This document shows, piece after piece, positions 8,383 through 19,915 of a stretch of DNA of 31,994 bases. The notes under the pieces are model-generated. The model had not been told where the DNA came from, did no database searches, and saw only the letters and a list, made by a program, of their open reading frames with translations. The stretch is taken from positions 1 through 31,994 of the forward strand of contig NZ_JAHQVB010000021.1 in NCBI RefSeq assembly GCF_019052655.1, written 5' to 3'. The stretch comes from Holdemanella porci. GTDB lineage: Bacteria; Bacillota_I; Bacilli_A; Erysipelotrichales; Erysipelotrichaceae. Both the position numbers and the translations under genes were made by a program. How positions within the stretch are numbered: the first letter of the stretch is position 1; every line of letters starts with the position of its first letter.

Positions 8383-8391
8383 ATTATACCA
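8383..8391 (-). promoter_or_regulatory. Extended -10 promoter for methyltransferase
   Basis: TGGTATAAT on the minus strand lies 24 bases before the start at 8358. It is nearly back-to-back with the plus-strand promoter at 8407-8415, so the two polymerases may compete. Confidence 0.55.
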
Positions 8392-8406
8392 TACATTTGT
8401 CAACTA

Positions 8407-8415
8407 TGATATAAT
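8407..8415 (+). promoter_or_regulatory. Extended -10 promoter for the gene at 8445
   Basis: TGATATAAT fits TGnTATAAT and is followed by AAGGAGG and the ATG at 8445. Confidence 0.55.
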
Positions 8416-8444
8416 AGAGTGTGACTCTAGAAGGAGGTTTTAAC

Positions 8445-9626
8445 ATGTTTGTTCAAATGATTTGTAAAGATCGAAATGAAAAAGAAATGAATGAATTGTA
8501 TGAAGTTTTAGGCCTTATCGCAAGACGAGAAGAAGTGCAAATTGAAGATCGTTATGATCATGTTGATATCTTGGTTTGTCCACAAGGAAAGATTGTTGTG
8601 ACAGAAGAAGATGGTGATATGGTTTTACGTGCCAATACCCGTCATGCAGGCCCAGGATTTCATGCATTTGTGGTAGATATATTTAAAGATATTCAGGAAG
8701 AAGTTCCTGGAGAATATGAACTAATGGATGATATGGAATTTGATAAGGATGAAGATTTTGATCGATTAAGTTCTATGTATGAGGATGAAATGGATTATAT
8801 TCGTGGTGTTCTTTTAGAAAATGAAGTGATGCGCCAACAGAATTATATGTATGAAGAAACTTACTTCTTGCCGCTTCAAAAGGAAGATCGTATCCTAACA
8901 AGTCAGGGAGATTTGGATTTAAAAGAATTTAAACATATGAATACTCGCGACTTAATGGATTCTTTCTATGTTTGGAACGATTGGCAAAGAGATGCCAAAT
9001 TCTATAAGAATTGTGCATTGACTTTACTTGCCAAAGAAGGTGTTGGTAAATACACTTTAATGAATGAAAATACTATTAAGCATGCCAATGATATTTGTGA
9101 ATATATCGAGGCTGCTTATGAAAAAGATCATACAATTGATTTGCCTTTAGATGTATATGCAGATTTGTGTGAACAATTGGGTAGAGATAATAAATTGTCT
9201 GATGCCAAAAATATGGAGCAGGAAGCCATTCAATATCGCATTAAAGAAGTGTATCACTTATTTGAAGATGCAAGAGTTGTTGCCAGTGGTGCCGCAGAAA
9301 GAAGCTATGATCCAGTAAATCAAGCGCTATGTTTAATGTCACCATATACAGATGAAGCACAATGGGATTGGTTGATTCAGGCCAGTAAACAACCGGGTAT
9401 TGTCACAAACTTAGATCATATTATGGAACAAGATCCGATTCAATATGATAAGAAGACAATTTGGATGGATTCATGGCAAGAAGATGGTATCTATGTATTA
9501 GAAGCTGTGCTTCGTTATAAAGAAAAATTCTTATATTTCCACGATGTATGTGCCAAGGAAAAGGATTTAGCTTTCTTAGAACAATGCATTAAGGAATCTG
9601 GTTTTACGAAAACGCAACAAGACTAG
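8445..9626 (+). CDS. Unknown acidic protein, C-terminus lost by frameshift
   Basis: I do not recognise this 393-residue protein. It is soluble, acidic and mostly helical in appearance, with no signal peptide or catalytic motif that I can name. AAGGAGG at 8431-8437 fixes the start at 8445. The reading ends at TAG 9624-9626 after KESGFTKTQQD. A different frame continues without interruption from 9602 to TAA 9776-9778. Adding one T to the four-T run at 9602-9605 joins the two as KESGFYENATRLDK..., giving a 444-residue protein ending just before a terminator. The natural protein is therefore probably longer, and this copy is truncated by a one-base deletion or the sequence has an error. It has its own promoter and its neighbours give no functional hint. 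Confidence 0.7.
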   Translation: MFVQMICKDRNEKEMNELYEVLGLIARREEVQIEDRYDHVDILVCPQGKIVVTEEDGDMVLRANTRHAGPGFHAFVVDIFKDIQEEVPGEYELMDDMEFDKDEDFDRLSSMYEDEMDYIRGVLLENEVMRQQNYMYEETYFLPLQKEDRILTSQGDLDLKEFKHMNTRDLMDSFYVWNDWQRDAKFYKNCALTLLAKEGVGKYTLMNENTIKHANDICEYIEAAYEKDHTIDLPLDVYADLCEQLGRDNKLSDAKNMEQEAIQYRIKEVYHLFEDARVVASGAAERSYDPVNQALCLMSPYTDEAQWDWLIQASKQPGIVTNLDHIMEQDPIQYDKKTIWMDSWQEDGIYVLEAVLRYKEKFLYFHDVCAKEKDLAFLEQCIKESGFTKTQQD

Positions 9627-9778
9627 ATAAAGTGTTAGAAAAGACAACAAAAGTACATGGCTATTCATTTGTTGATACGATGTTGATGAATTATAGATTC
9701 ATGCCTGCTGTTTTAACGCCAAAACATAAGAAGCTAGAAATTGTCAAAGCTATTGTGAAGAGTTTTACCAATAAATAA
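9602..9778 (+). other. Detached C-terminal coding frame of the preceding gene
   Basis: This open frame reads FYENATRLDKVLEKTTK, then VHGYSFVDTMLMNYRF and further to SFTNK before TAA. It has no start codon or ribosome site of its own, since an in-frame stop is at 9590. The best explanation is the last 50-60 codons of the gene at 8445, knocked out of frame by loss of one T in the run at 9602-9605. Its protein-like composition and its end just before a terminator support former coding use. Confidence 0.65.
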
Positions 9779-9813
9779 AGTAAATACGAAGGTATTCGTT
9801 TTCTGAGGTTTTG

Positions 9814-9841
9814 AGTGCTCATATTTCTGAGCACTTTTTTT
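9814..9841 (+). terminator. Intrinsic terminator
   Basis: AGTGCTCA (9814-9821) pairs with TGAGCACT (9828-9835), followed by T residues. It separates the truncated gene from pcrA. Confidence 0.85.
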
Positions 9842-9848
9842 GGGTTTA

Positions 9849-9857
9849 TGGTAAAAT
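9849..9857 (+). promoter_or_regulatory. Extended -10 promoter for the pcrA operon
   Basis: TGGTAAAAT lies 20 bases before the pcrA ATG, directly after a terminator. It fits TGnTATAAT with one mismatch. Confidence 0.45.
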
Positions 9858-9877
9858 TGATACGGTGATTAAAAATT

Positions 9878-12055
9878 ATGAGTAACTCAATATTAGATAC
9901 ATTAAATGAAAATCAAAGAACGGCAGCAACGACAATTAACGAACATGTTCGTATTATTGCGGGGGCTGGTAGTGGGAAAACGCGTGTCTTAATGGCACGT
10001 ATTGTTTATTTGGTCCAAGATTGTGGTATTTTACCAAATCGTATCTTGGCTATCACATTTACGAATAAAGCGGCAAATGAAATGAAAACGCGACTAACAG
10101 CACAACTAGGCAGTATGGCAAGCGTAGTCCGTATTTCAACCATTCACTCTTTGTGTGTAAGAATGCTTAGAGAAGATGCGGATTTGATTGGGTATCCAAA
10201 AACATTCGCAATTATGGATCCAGAAGATCAAAAGGCCATTTTAAAACCAATTTATAAAACATTAGAAGTGGATAAAACAACCATTTCTTATAACCGTGCA
10301 CTCGGTGCTATTAGTGCTTATAAGACAAACTATATTGATCCACAAATGGCAGGTAATATGGCAATGGATGATGTCAGTATTACTTTAGCTAAAATTTATG
10401 CCGGTTATGAAAAACGTCGTAATGAAATGAAGGCTATGGACTTCGATGATTTGTTGCTAGAGGGACACCGCTTATTAAATAGCGTATCTTCTGTTCGTGA
10501 GAAGTGGCAAAACCGTTTAGATTATATCCACGTAGACGAGTTCCAGGACGTTGACCCTATCCAGTATGGAATCATCAAGCTATTAACAGGTAAAAATACA
10601 CACTTATGTGTTGTAGGAGATCCAGACCAAACTATTTATACTTGGCGTGGAGCCAGTGTTGACATTATTTTAAAGTTTAATAAAGACTTTGAACCATGTA
10701 AAACTGTAATTTTGAATGAGAACTATCGTTCAACACAGCCAATTCTAGATGCTTCCAATGCAGTTATTAAATACAATAAGGAACGTATTGATAAAGATTT
10801 ATACACAAAACTTCCTGGTGATGAAAAAATCACAATGTTTGAAGGCAAAGAAGATAGTGAAGAACCAATCTTTGTTGCTCGTCAAATAAATGAAAAACAC
10901 AAAAAAGGTTTAGAATACAAAGATATGGCGATTCTTTATCGTTCGAACTATTCTTCACGTGCTTTTGAACGTATCTTTAAATCGGTCGGCATTCCATACG
11001 TAATCTATGGGGGTGTTCGTTTCTATGAAAGACAAGAAATCAAAGATGCCCTATGCTATTTAAGATTATGTACAAACCGTAACGAAGAAGATCCAGACCA
11101 AATGGCATTAGATTTAGCTGTACTACGTGTGATCAATGTACCACGCCGTGGGATTGGTGCACGTACAATTGAAAATCTTCAAAAACAAGCCGCTCAAAGA
11201 CACATGAATCTATATGATGTCATGAAAGATCCAATTGGATTAAGTACGGCGGTTACGAAGAAATGTGAAATGTTTGTAGATTTAATTGAAGATCTACGTG
11301 AAAATAGGGAGCATTATGCGTTAGAAGATTTCTTGGATTATGTATTAGATACAACAGGCTATATTTCGATGTTGAAAGAAGATCGAGAAAGTGGTCAGGA
11401 CCGTATTGATAACTTAAAGGAATTAAAAGAAGACATTGCCCAAAGTATGATTGAAGATCCAGAAATGACTTTAGAATCTTATTTACAAGATATTGCCTTG
11501 TTTACGGATAAAACACAGGAAACAAGTGAAAATACAGTAAGTTTAATGACGGTGCATGCCGCAAAAGGGCTAGAATTTGACACAGTATTCTTAGTTAACT
11601 TTAACGATGGTGTATTCCCAAGCTCTAGAGCATGTGATGAAGGTGGTATGAAGGCATTAGAAGAAGAAAGAAGACTTCTATATGTTGCGATGACACGTGC
11701 TAAAAAAACACTATATATTTCATGGAATACAGGCTTTAGTTATATGCAGGATGCGTTTAAAACACCAAGTCGTTTTAGAGCTGAAATCCCAATGGAATAT
11801 ATTGAACAAGAAGAAAAAGAAGAAGCACCAAAACAACCAAAGGTTGTTGTGTCTCAATCCTTAACAGGAAGACCATCTAAGCTGGGTGCGAATAAAAAGA
11901 AAGTACGTTTACGTAAAGGGGATGCCGTTGAACATGCGATTTATGGTCAGGGTGTTGTACTTGAAATTCGTGGAGATGTCGCAACCATTGCCTTTGGTCA
12001 CACAATTGGTGTGAAAAAATTAAATGCAGCACATCCTTCTTTAAAGAAAGCCTAG
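9878..12055 (+). CDS. pcrA: ATP-dependent DNA helicase PcrA
   Basis: This 725-residue SF1A helicase of the UvrD/PcrA family unwinds DNA 3'-5' in repair and plasmid replication and removes RecA. Visible motifs in order are Walker A AGAGSGKT (residues 28-35), motif Ia ITFTNKAANEM, DEFQDVDPIQY (about 219), GDPDQTIYTWRGA (about 247-259), LNENYRST, LMTVHAAKGLEFD and VAMTRAKK (about 603). The C-terminus carries the basic tail and the Tudor-like KGDAVEHAIYGQGVV segment typical of Gram-positive PcrA. Length is normal. Only a weak ribosome site precedes the ATG. The ligA start follows within a few bases of the stop, giving the conserved Firmicutes pcrA-ligA pair. Confidence 0.97.
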   Translation: MSNSILDTLNENQRTAATTINEHVRIIAGAGSGKTRVLMARIVYLVQDCGILPNRILAITFTNKAANEMKTRLTAQLGSMASVVRISTIHSLCVRMLREDADLIGYPKTFAIMDPEDQKAILKPIYKTLEVDKTTISYNRALGAISAYKTNYIDPQMAGNMAMDDVSITLAKIYAGYEKRRNEMKAMDFDDLLLEGHRLLNSVSSVREKWQNRLDYIHVDEFQDVDPIQYGIIKLLTGKNTHLCVVGDPDQTIYTWRGASVDIILKFNKDFEPCKTVILNENYRSTQPILDASNAVIKYNKERIDKDLYTKLPGDEKITMFEGKEDSEEPIFVARQINEKHKKGLEYKDMAILYRSNYSSRAFERIFKSVGIPYVIYGGVRFYERQEIKDALCYLRLCTNRNEEDPDQMALDLAVLRVINVPRRGIGARTIENLQKQAAQRHMNLYDVMKDPIGLSTAVTKKCEMFVDLIEDLRENREHYALEDFLDYVLDTTGYISMLKEDRESGQDRIDNLKELKEDIAQSMIEDPEMTLESYLQDIALFTDKTQETSENTVSLMTVHAAKGLEFDTVFLVNFNDGVFPSSRACDEGGMKALEEERRLLYVAMTRAKKTLYISWNTGFSYMQDAFKTPSRFRAEIPMEYIEQEEKEEAPKQPKVVVSQSLTGRPSKLGANKKKVRLRKGDAVEHAIYGQGVVLEIRGDVATIAFGHTIGVKKLNAAHPSLKKA

Positions 12056-15116
<3,061 letters not shown>

Positions 15117-15125
15117 GAGGAGAAT

Positions 15126-15419
15126 ATGGAAAAGTTCAGTACAGAATATTTTCACAAATTGGCAAACGATTTGAAGTTTGATTTGAGTGATGAAGAAATC
15201 GAAGAATTGAAAAAAGATTTCGTTGCCGTCGAAGAACAAGTATCCCTTTTTGAAAAAGTGGACACAGAAGGCGTAGAACCTATGGTCTATCCTTTTGAAG
15301 CACCTACAACATTCTTAAGAGAAGACGTTGTAAGTGATGTATTAACGCAAGAAGAAGCGTTGAAGAATGTAAAAGATGCGCGTATGGGACATGTTCATGT
15401 TCCAAAGGTGGTGAAGTAA
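15126..15419 (+). CDS. gatC: Asp/Glu-tRNA amidotransferase subunit C
   Basis: This 97-residue GatC stabilises the GatAB complex that converts Glu-tRNA(Gln) or Asp-tRNA(Asn) to the amide. The recognisable pattern is a helical start (YFHKLANDLKFDLSDEEIEE), then EPMVYPFE and FLREDVV. AGGAGG precedes the ATG closely. It begins nine bases after the lipoprotein stop and gatA begins one base after its own stop. Confidence 0.95.
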   Translation: MEKFSTEYFHKLANDLKFDLSDEEIEELKKDFVAVEEQVSLFEKVDTEGVEPMVYPFEAPTTFLREDVVSDVLTQEEALKNVKDARMGHVHVPKVVK

Positions 15420-15420
15420 G

Positions 15421-16794
15421 ATGGAAATTTCAAATTGTGTAAATAAAAACGTGGCTATTGAAAAAATTAATGCGGTTCAACCAAAATTAAATGCTGTAGT
15501 AACTATGGTGGATGAAGCTGATAACACAAAGGAAGGAAAACTTTCAGGTGTTCCAGTCGCATTGAAAGATAACATCTCTACTTGTGGTATTCGTACAACT
15601 GCAAGTAGTCGTATTTTAGATAACTATGTTCCTGTTTATGATGCGACAATCGTAAAAAAATTAAGAGAGGCAGGAGCTGACTTTGTATGTAAGGCAAGTA
15701 TGGATGAACTTGGTATGGGTGGAACCAACAAGAATGCCTACACAGGTGCTGTACACAATCCTTATGATCTAGACCGCATTCCAGGTGGGTCAAGCGGTGG
15801 ATGTGCTGCTTTAGTTGCTGCAGGATGTGTACCTTTGGCTATTGGTACAGATACAGGGGATAGCGTTCGAAAACCTGCTGCATATTGTGGTGTTGTTGGT
15901 GTTAAACCAACATATGGACGTATTTCACGCTATGGCATCATTCCTTATGCAAGTTCATTAGATCATGTTGGATATTTTACAACAAACGTAAAAGATGCTG
16001 CATTAGCTCTAGAAGTACTTGCCGGTCGTGATGATCATGATATGACTTCAAGTTATGAAGAGGTTAAAGAATATTCAAAATTATTGAATGGTGATCTAAC
16101 AAACAAAACAATTGGTGTATTTAAAACTGTAATCGATGAAGTGGAAAATGAAGAATTAAAGGCTCAATTTAACGCTTTAGTTTCTAAATTAGAGGAAAAA
16201 GGAGCTAAGATTGTTGAAGTGGAAATGCCAAAAGAATATATGGAATTGATTGCTCCTGTCTATAAGACAATTGCGAATGCAGAAGCAACAGCTAACCATT
16301 CAAATCTGGATGGTATTCGTTTTGGAATGCGTGAAGAAGGTCAAGATTTAGAAGAAGTCATGACAAATACTCGTACAAAAGGTTTCTCAAGCTATGTTCG
16401 GGCCCGTTTCGTGATTGGTTCATATTCTTTGTTTGAAGAAAATCAAGATCGTTTATTTAGAAAAGCCCAAAAGATTCGTCGCTTGATCGTTCAAGCTTAC
16501 GCGAAGATGTTTGAAGAATGTGATGCTGTATTAAGTGTTGCAGCACCAACGATTGCACCATTGATTAATGAAAGTACAAATGTTCGTTTTGGCGTATCTA
16601 GTTTTGCCGAAGAACACATGCAGTTGCAAAATTTCTCTGGTTATCCAAGTATTACACTTCCACTAGGAAAAGTAGATTCTATGCCTGTGGCTGTGAATTT
16701 AACTTGCAAGCCTTTTGAAGAACAAAAAATGTTTGATGTATCCAGTGCGATTGAAGAATGCACAGGTTTAAAAGGACAATGTTTGGAGGGATAG
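15421..16794 (+). CDS. gatA: Asp/Glu-tRNA amidotransferase subunit A
   Basis: This is the amidase subunit that releases ammonia from glutamine. The Ser-cisSer-Lys triad is intact: K49 in VALKDNI, S124 in PGGSSGG and S148 in TGDSVRKPA, with the same spacing as in Staphylococcus GatA (K79, S154, S178). At 457 residues it lacks about 30 residues of the usual N-terminus. The wording TGDSVRKPAAYCG, instead of the common TGGSIRQPA, is like mycoplasma GatA. This supports an Erysipelotrichia/Mollicutes affinity. It is translated from a ribosome site at the end of gatC, and gatB starts two bases after its stop. Confidence 0.96.
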   Translation: MEISNCVNKNVAIEKINAVQPKLNAVVTMVDEADNTKEGKLSGVPVALKDNISTCGIRTTASSRILDNYVPVYDATIVKKLREAGADFVCKASMDELGMGGTNKNAYTGAVHNPYDLDRIPGGSSGGCAALVAAGCVPLAIGTDTGDSVRKPAAYCGVVGVKPTYGRISRYGIIPYASSLDHVGYFTTNVKDAALALEVLAGRDDHDMTSSYEEVKEYSKLLNGDLTNKTIGVFKTVIDEVENEELKAQFNALVSKLEEKGAKIVEVEMPKEYMELIAPVYKTIANAEATANHSNLDGIRFGMREEGQDLEEVMTNTRTKGFSSYVRARFVIGSYSLFEENQDRLFRKAQKIRRLIVQAYAKMFEECDAVLSVAAPTIAPLINESTNVRFGVSSFAEEHMQLQNFSGYPSITLPLGKVDSMPVAVNLTCKPFEEQKMFDVSSAIEECTGLKGQCLEG

Positions 16795-16796
16795 TA

Positions 16797-18218
16797 ATGA
16801 ATTATTTTGTGACGATTGGTATTGAAATTCACTGTGAATTAAAGACAAATACAAAAATGTTCTCTGGTGCTCCTGTGCGCTTTGGAGAAATCGCAAATAC
16901 ATGTACAAGTGTTGTGGATTTAGGACATCCTGGATGCTTACCATGTGTAAATAAAGAGGCTGTAGCCTTAGCTATCAAGGCATGTACAGCTATGCATTGT
17001 GATCTTGAAACATTGGTTCGTTTTGATCGTAAAAACTATTACTATTCAGATTTACCAAAAGGATTCCAGATTACGCAACAGTTCCATCCTATTGGAACAA
17101 ATGGATATGTAGAAATTGATGTAGATGGAGAAAAGAAACAAATTCGCATCGAACGTATTCATATGGAAGAGGATACCGCAAAACAGTTCCATAAAGATAC
17201 AGGTACATATATTGACTTTAACCGTGCTGGAACACCATTGATTGAAATCGTATCAAAACCAGATATGCATAGTGCTAAAGAAGCAGCAGCTTATGTGGAA
17301 ACACTTCGTAAAAATCTTTTATATCTAAATGTCAGTGATGTTAAGATGGAAGAAGGAAGTATGCGTTGTGATGTAAATATTTCTTTGAGTAAAGACAAAG
17401 ATACTTTGGGAACAAAGACAGAAATCAAAAACTTGAACTCCATTGCGAATGTTCAAAAAGCGGTTCAAGCAGAAATAGAACGTCAATCTGCATTATTGGA
17501 TGCTGGTGAAAAAGTAGAACAGGCGACTCGTCGTTATGATGAAGCACAAAAAACTACAATTCTAATGCGTAAAAAAGAAGGAAATGTTGACTATAAATAT
17601 TTTCCAGAGCCAAATATTTTCCCAATTCAATTAGATCTTGACTGGGTTAAATCGATTCAGGATAATCTAGAAGAGCTTCCTGATGCTCGTTTAGCTCGTT
17701 TCATGAAGGATTATGAATTGAGTGAATATGATGCAGGTGTATTGGTTTCTGATCGTGAAATGGCTGATTTCTTTGAAGAAGTATTAAAATCAACAAAATT
17801 TGCGAAAAAAGCATGTAACTGGATCATTGGAGATGTTTCAGCTTACTTAAACAAAAATAACTTAAGTTTTGCGAAAGTACCTTGTTCAAGTGAAAACTTA
17901 GCTAGCTTGATCAATGTGATCGAGGCTGGAGAAATCAGTGGAAAACAAGGTAAAGTTGTATTTGAAGAGGTTATGCAAGGAAAAGATCCTAAGAAGGTTA
18001 TCGAAGAAAAGGGTATGAAACAAGTAAGTGATGATGGTGCTATTTTAGCTATCGTTAACAGTGTTTTAGATGCCAACCCTCAATCGATTGAAGACTTCAA
18101 AAATGGTAAAGATCGTGCTGTTGGATTCTTAGTAGGCCAGGTCATGAAGGCGAGTCGTGGTCAGGCAAATCCTAAGCGTACAAATGAGTTGATTCAAGAA
18201 GAATTAAAGAAAAGATAG
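16797..18218 (+). CDS. gatB: Asp/Glu-tRNA amidotransferase subunit B
   Basis: This 473-residue kinase/tRNA-binding subunit phosphorylates the mischarged Glu- or Asp-tRNA before amidation. Motifs seen are TIGIEIHCELKT at the start, FSGAP, CLGHPG-like LGHPGCLPCVN, FDRKNYYYSDLPKGFQITQ, and the C-terminal YqeY/GatB tail (VGQVMKASRGQANPKRTNEL). ATG 16797 is chosen because GGAGGG at 16785-16790 is six bases away and the spacing to gatA is two bases; earlier in-frame starts lie inside gatA. It is the last gene of the pcrA-gatB operon. Confidence 0.97.
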   Translation: MNYFVTIGIEIHCELKTNTKMFSGAPVRFGEIANTCTSVVDLGHPGCLPCVNKEAVALAIKACTAMHCDLETLVRFDRKNYYYSDLPKGFQITQQFHPIGTNGYVEIDVDGEKKQIRIERIHMEEDTAKQFHKDTGTYIDFNRAGTPLIEIVSKPDMHSAKEAAAYVETLRKNLLYLNVSDVKMEEGSMRCDVNISLSKDKDTLGTKTEIKNLNSIANVQKAVQAEIERQSALLDAGEKVEQATRRYDEAQKTTILMRKKEGNVDYKYFPEPNIFPIQLDLDWVKSIQDNLEELPDARLARFMKDYELSEYDAGVLVSDREMADFFEEVLKSTKFAKKACNWIIGDVSAYLNKNNLSFAKVPCSSENLASLINVIEAGEISGKQGKVVFEEVMQGKDPKKVIEEKGMKQVSDDGAILAIVNSVLDANPQSIEDFKNGKDRAVGFLVGQVMKASRGQANPKRTNELIQEELKKR

Positions 18219-18246
18219 AAGTCTGATTCATTCAGACTTTTAATGT
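18219..18246 (+). terminator. Terminator after gatB
   Basis: AAGTCTGA (18219-18226) pairs with TCAGACTT (18232-18239), followed by a short T/A-rich run. The T-tract is weak. Confidence 0.65.
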
Positions 18247-18258
18247 TTTCAGGTACTG

Positions 18259-18267
18259 TGTTATAAT
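18259..18267 (+). promoter_or_regulatory. Extended -10 promoter
   Basis: TGTTATAAT fits TGnTATAAT and is followed by AGGAGG (18280-18285) and the ATG at 18293. Confidence 0.55.
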
Positions 18268-18292
18268 AAATACGTTGTTAGGAGGTTTTTTA

Positions 18293-18931
18293 ATGGCCAA
18301 GATGAAGCATAGAAGACATACATCCAATAAACCTACAGGTCAAGGACACAAGCTTGTATGGTTTACTGTTATTATAATTATGATTCCTGTTGTGATTGTA
18401 GGATATGTTTTGTTGACAAGTTTAGGTGGACAAAATCGACCTGTGGAAGGTAGTCGTTTTTCAAAAACGGATTTAGATCCTGCCATTACAAAAGACAATA
18501 TCTCATCTCTTGAGAGTGCTCTAGGAAACATTGATAATGTAGAAAAGGTAAGTGTGAATTTATTAAGTGCAACACTACGTGTACATATTGATCTAGTAGA
18601 TAGTGCAACGGATGATGTGGCGAGTGCAGCACTTGATAGTGCATATAATATTGTGAATGAACAATTGCCAATTGATACATATTTTACAAATAAAGATAGT
18701 TCAAAGATGTATGATCTAGAAATTGATTCTTATAATTATTTGATTGATGATACACATACGGCAGATGGCTGGACATATTTAAAATTGTCGAAGACCGGAG
18801 CTAGTGATGGTCCTGTTACAGATAATATGACAACGGCTAAAGATCCTGAGCTTTCAAATCAATTAAAAGCAGCAAGTGAACAGATTCAACAAAATATCGC
18901 AAATGCGCAAAACGAAGATGATGGACAATAA
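18293..18931 (+). CDS. Single-pass membrane protein of unknown function
   Basis: This 212-residue protein has a basic cytosolic tail (MAKMKHRRHTSNKP...), one membrane segment at about residues 22-44, and an extracytoplasmic domain of about 165 residues. The domain starts DPAITKDNISSLESALGNI and includes alternating strands (VEKVSVNLLSATLRVHIDL). No signal peptidase site is obvious, so it is probably a signal-anchored protein facing outward. The tail is rich in Gln/Asn and acidic residues. It has its own promoter and a terminator that overlaps its stop. I do not recognise the family; envelope or division functions are possible but not shown. Confidence 0.8.
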   Translation: MAKMKHRRHTSNKPTGQGHKLVWFTVIIIMIPVVIVGYVLLTSLGGQNRPVEGSRFSKTDLDPAITKDNISSLESALGNIDNVEKVSVNLLSATLRVHIDLVDSATDDVASAALDSAYNIVNEQLPIDTYFTNKDSSKMYDLEIDSYNYLIDDTHTADGWTYLKLSKTGASDGPVTDNMTTAKDPELSNQLKAASEQIQQNIANAQNEDDGQ

Positions 18932-18947
18932 GCGTCCATCTTTTTTC
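18920..18947 (+). terminator. Terminator with stop codon in the loop
   Basis: GATGGAC (18920-18926) pairs with GTCCATC (18934-18940) before six T. The loop holds the TAA stop of the upstream gene. Confidence 0.85.
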
Positions 18948-18964
18948 TTGAAAGGAGCCAAAAA

Positions 18965-19759
18965 ATGAAATTATATATTGATGAGAATAATAAAGTATTC
19001 ACCATGCATGAGGCAACGAGTGATATGAAGTGTTTTGAAGAGTTTGAAAATAGGAAACCCTATTCTTTTGTTGGAGTAAAAGAACTTGAAAATTGTATTC
19101 ATCCTATTCATGTCTTATTGAATACGAGTATGATCGATGAAAAGTGGATATATATGAATTTAAAATCATATATATCTAAAAATGACCGTGTTTGTATCCT
19201 TCCATTTAGCTTTTTTAATGATACTAAAAATGAGTCTGATTGGAATAAACAGTATGCGCCTGGACAAGGGATATGGTATCGCTCTAATCAAGATGTATTC
19301 TACAAGTATGGAATCGGTAAGGAACAAATAGTATGGGTCAATTACTTTAAAGATTCGATGGATGAAATGAAGGAAAAGATTTTAAATAGTTCCATTTTGA
19401 TGTTGACAGGTGGAGCTCCTGATTTAATGATGAAGCGAATTAAAGAAAAGAAATTAAAGAAGTTAATTAAAAATTATAAGGGAATTATGATTGGATATAG
19501 TGCAGGAGCCATGATTCAGCTTGACTCTTATCACATAAGTCCGGATGAGGATTATCCAGGATTTTTGTATCAGACAGGTTTAGGTTGTTTATCTGGTTTT
19601 GCGATTGAACCTCATTTTAGAAGTAGTAAAGTGCAGCTGCAAAGTATTGAAAAGGTAAAATCAGAGAAACAAATTCCTGTGTATGGCATCTATGAAAAGG
19701 GTGGAATGATCATTGATTCAAGCATTAAATGTTTCGGTAAAATAGAGAAATTTGAGTAA
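18965..19759 (+). CDS. Peptidase S51-like protein (class I glutamine amidotransferase fold)
   Basis: This 264-residue protein is of the peptidase E/S51 type. Seen motifs are LTGGAPDLMM, the nucleophile elbow GYSAGAM with S179, and EPHFRSS, which supplies the probable catalytic histidine. S51 enzymes cleave Asp-X dipeptides or are close homologues of cyanophycinase; which role applies here cannot be told. AAAGGAG precedes the start after a terminator, so expression may depend on read-through or on an unseen promoter. The long N-terminal part (about 100 residues) is typical of the Firmicutes branch rather than E. coli PepE. Confidence 0.8.
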   Translation: MKLYIDENNKVFTMHEATSDMKCFEEFENRKPYSFVGVKELENCIHPIHVLLNTSMIDEKWIYMNLKSYISKNDRVCILPFSFFNDTKNESDWNKQYAPGQGIWYRSNQDVFYKYGIGKEQIVWVNYFKDSMDEMKEKILNSSILMLTGGAPDLMMKRIKEKKLKKLIKNYKGIMIGYSAGAMIQLDSYHISPDEDYPGFLYQTGLGCLSGFAIEPHFRSSKVQLQSIEKVKSEKQIPVYGIYEKGGMIIDSSIKCFGKIEKFE

Positions 19760-19782
19760 AAAATCATTAAAAGGTACTATAT

Positions 19783-19818
19783 ATTTGCACAAATTAATTG
19801 AAAATTTGCATAAATTAA
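19783..19818. repeat. Tandem 15-base direct repeat upstream of the regulator
   Basis: ATTTGCACAAATTAA (19783-19797) and ATTTGCATAAATTAA (19804-19818) differ at one base and are 21 bases apart start to start, two helical turns. This is a plausible operator for a DNA-binding protein, perhaps the downstream regulator itself. Confidence 0.6.
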
Positions 19819-19838
19819 CAAAGAGTTAGCATTTAATG

Positions 19839-19891
19839 TTAAATTCACATAGATATGGGATACTATTGGTATGAGCCAAATGTGAAATGGT
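19839..19891. promoter_or_regulatory. ATGTGAA-motif regulatory region before regulator gene
   Basis: TTAAATTCACAT (19839-19850) and ATGTGAAATGGT (19880-19891) present the heptamer ATGTGAA in opposite orientations. Both 12-mers recur in the non-coding stretch before the last gene (31678-31689 inverted, and 31547-31558). A control region is inferred. Confidence 0.4.
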
Positions 19892-19915
19892 TAGCTAAAG
19901 GAGATAAGTATACAT

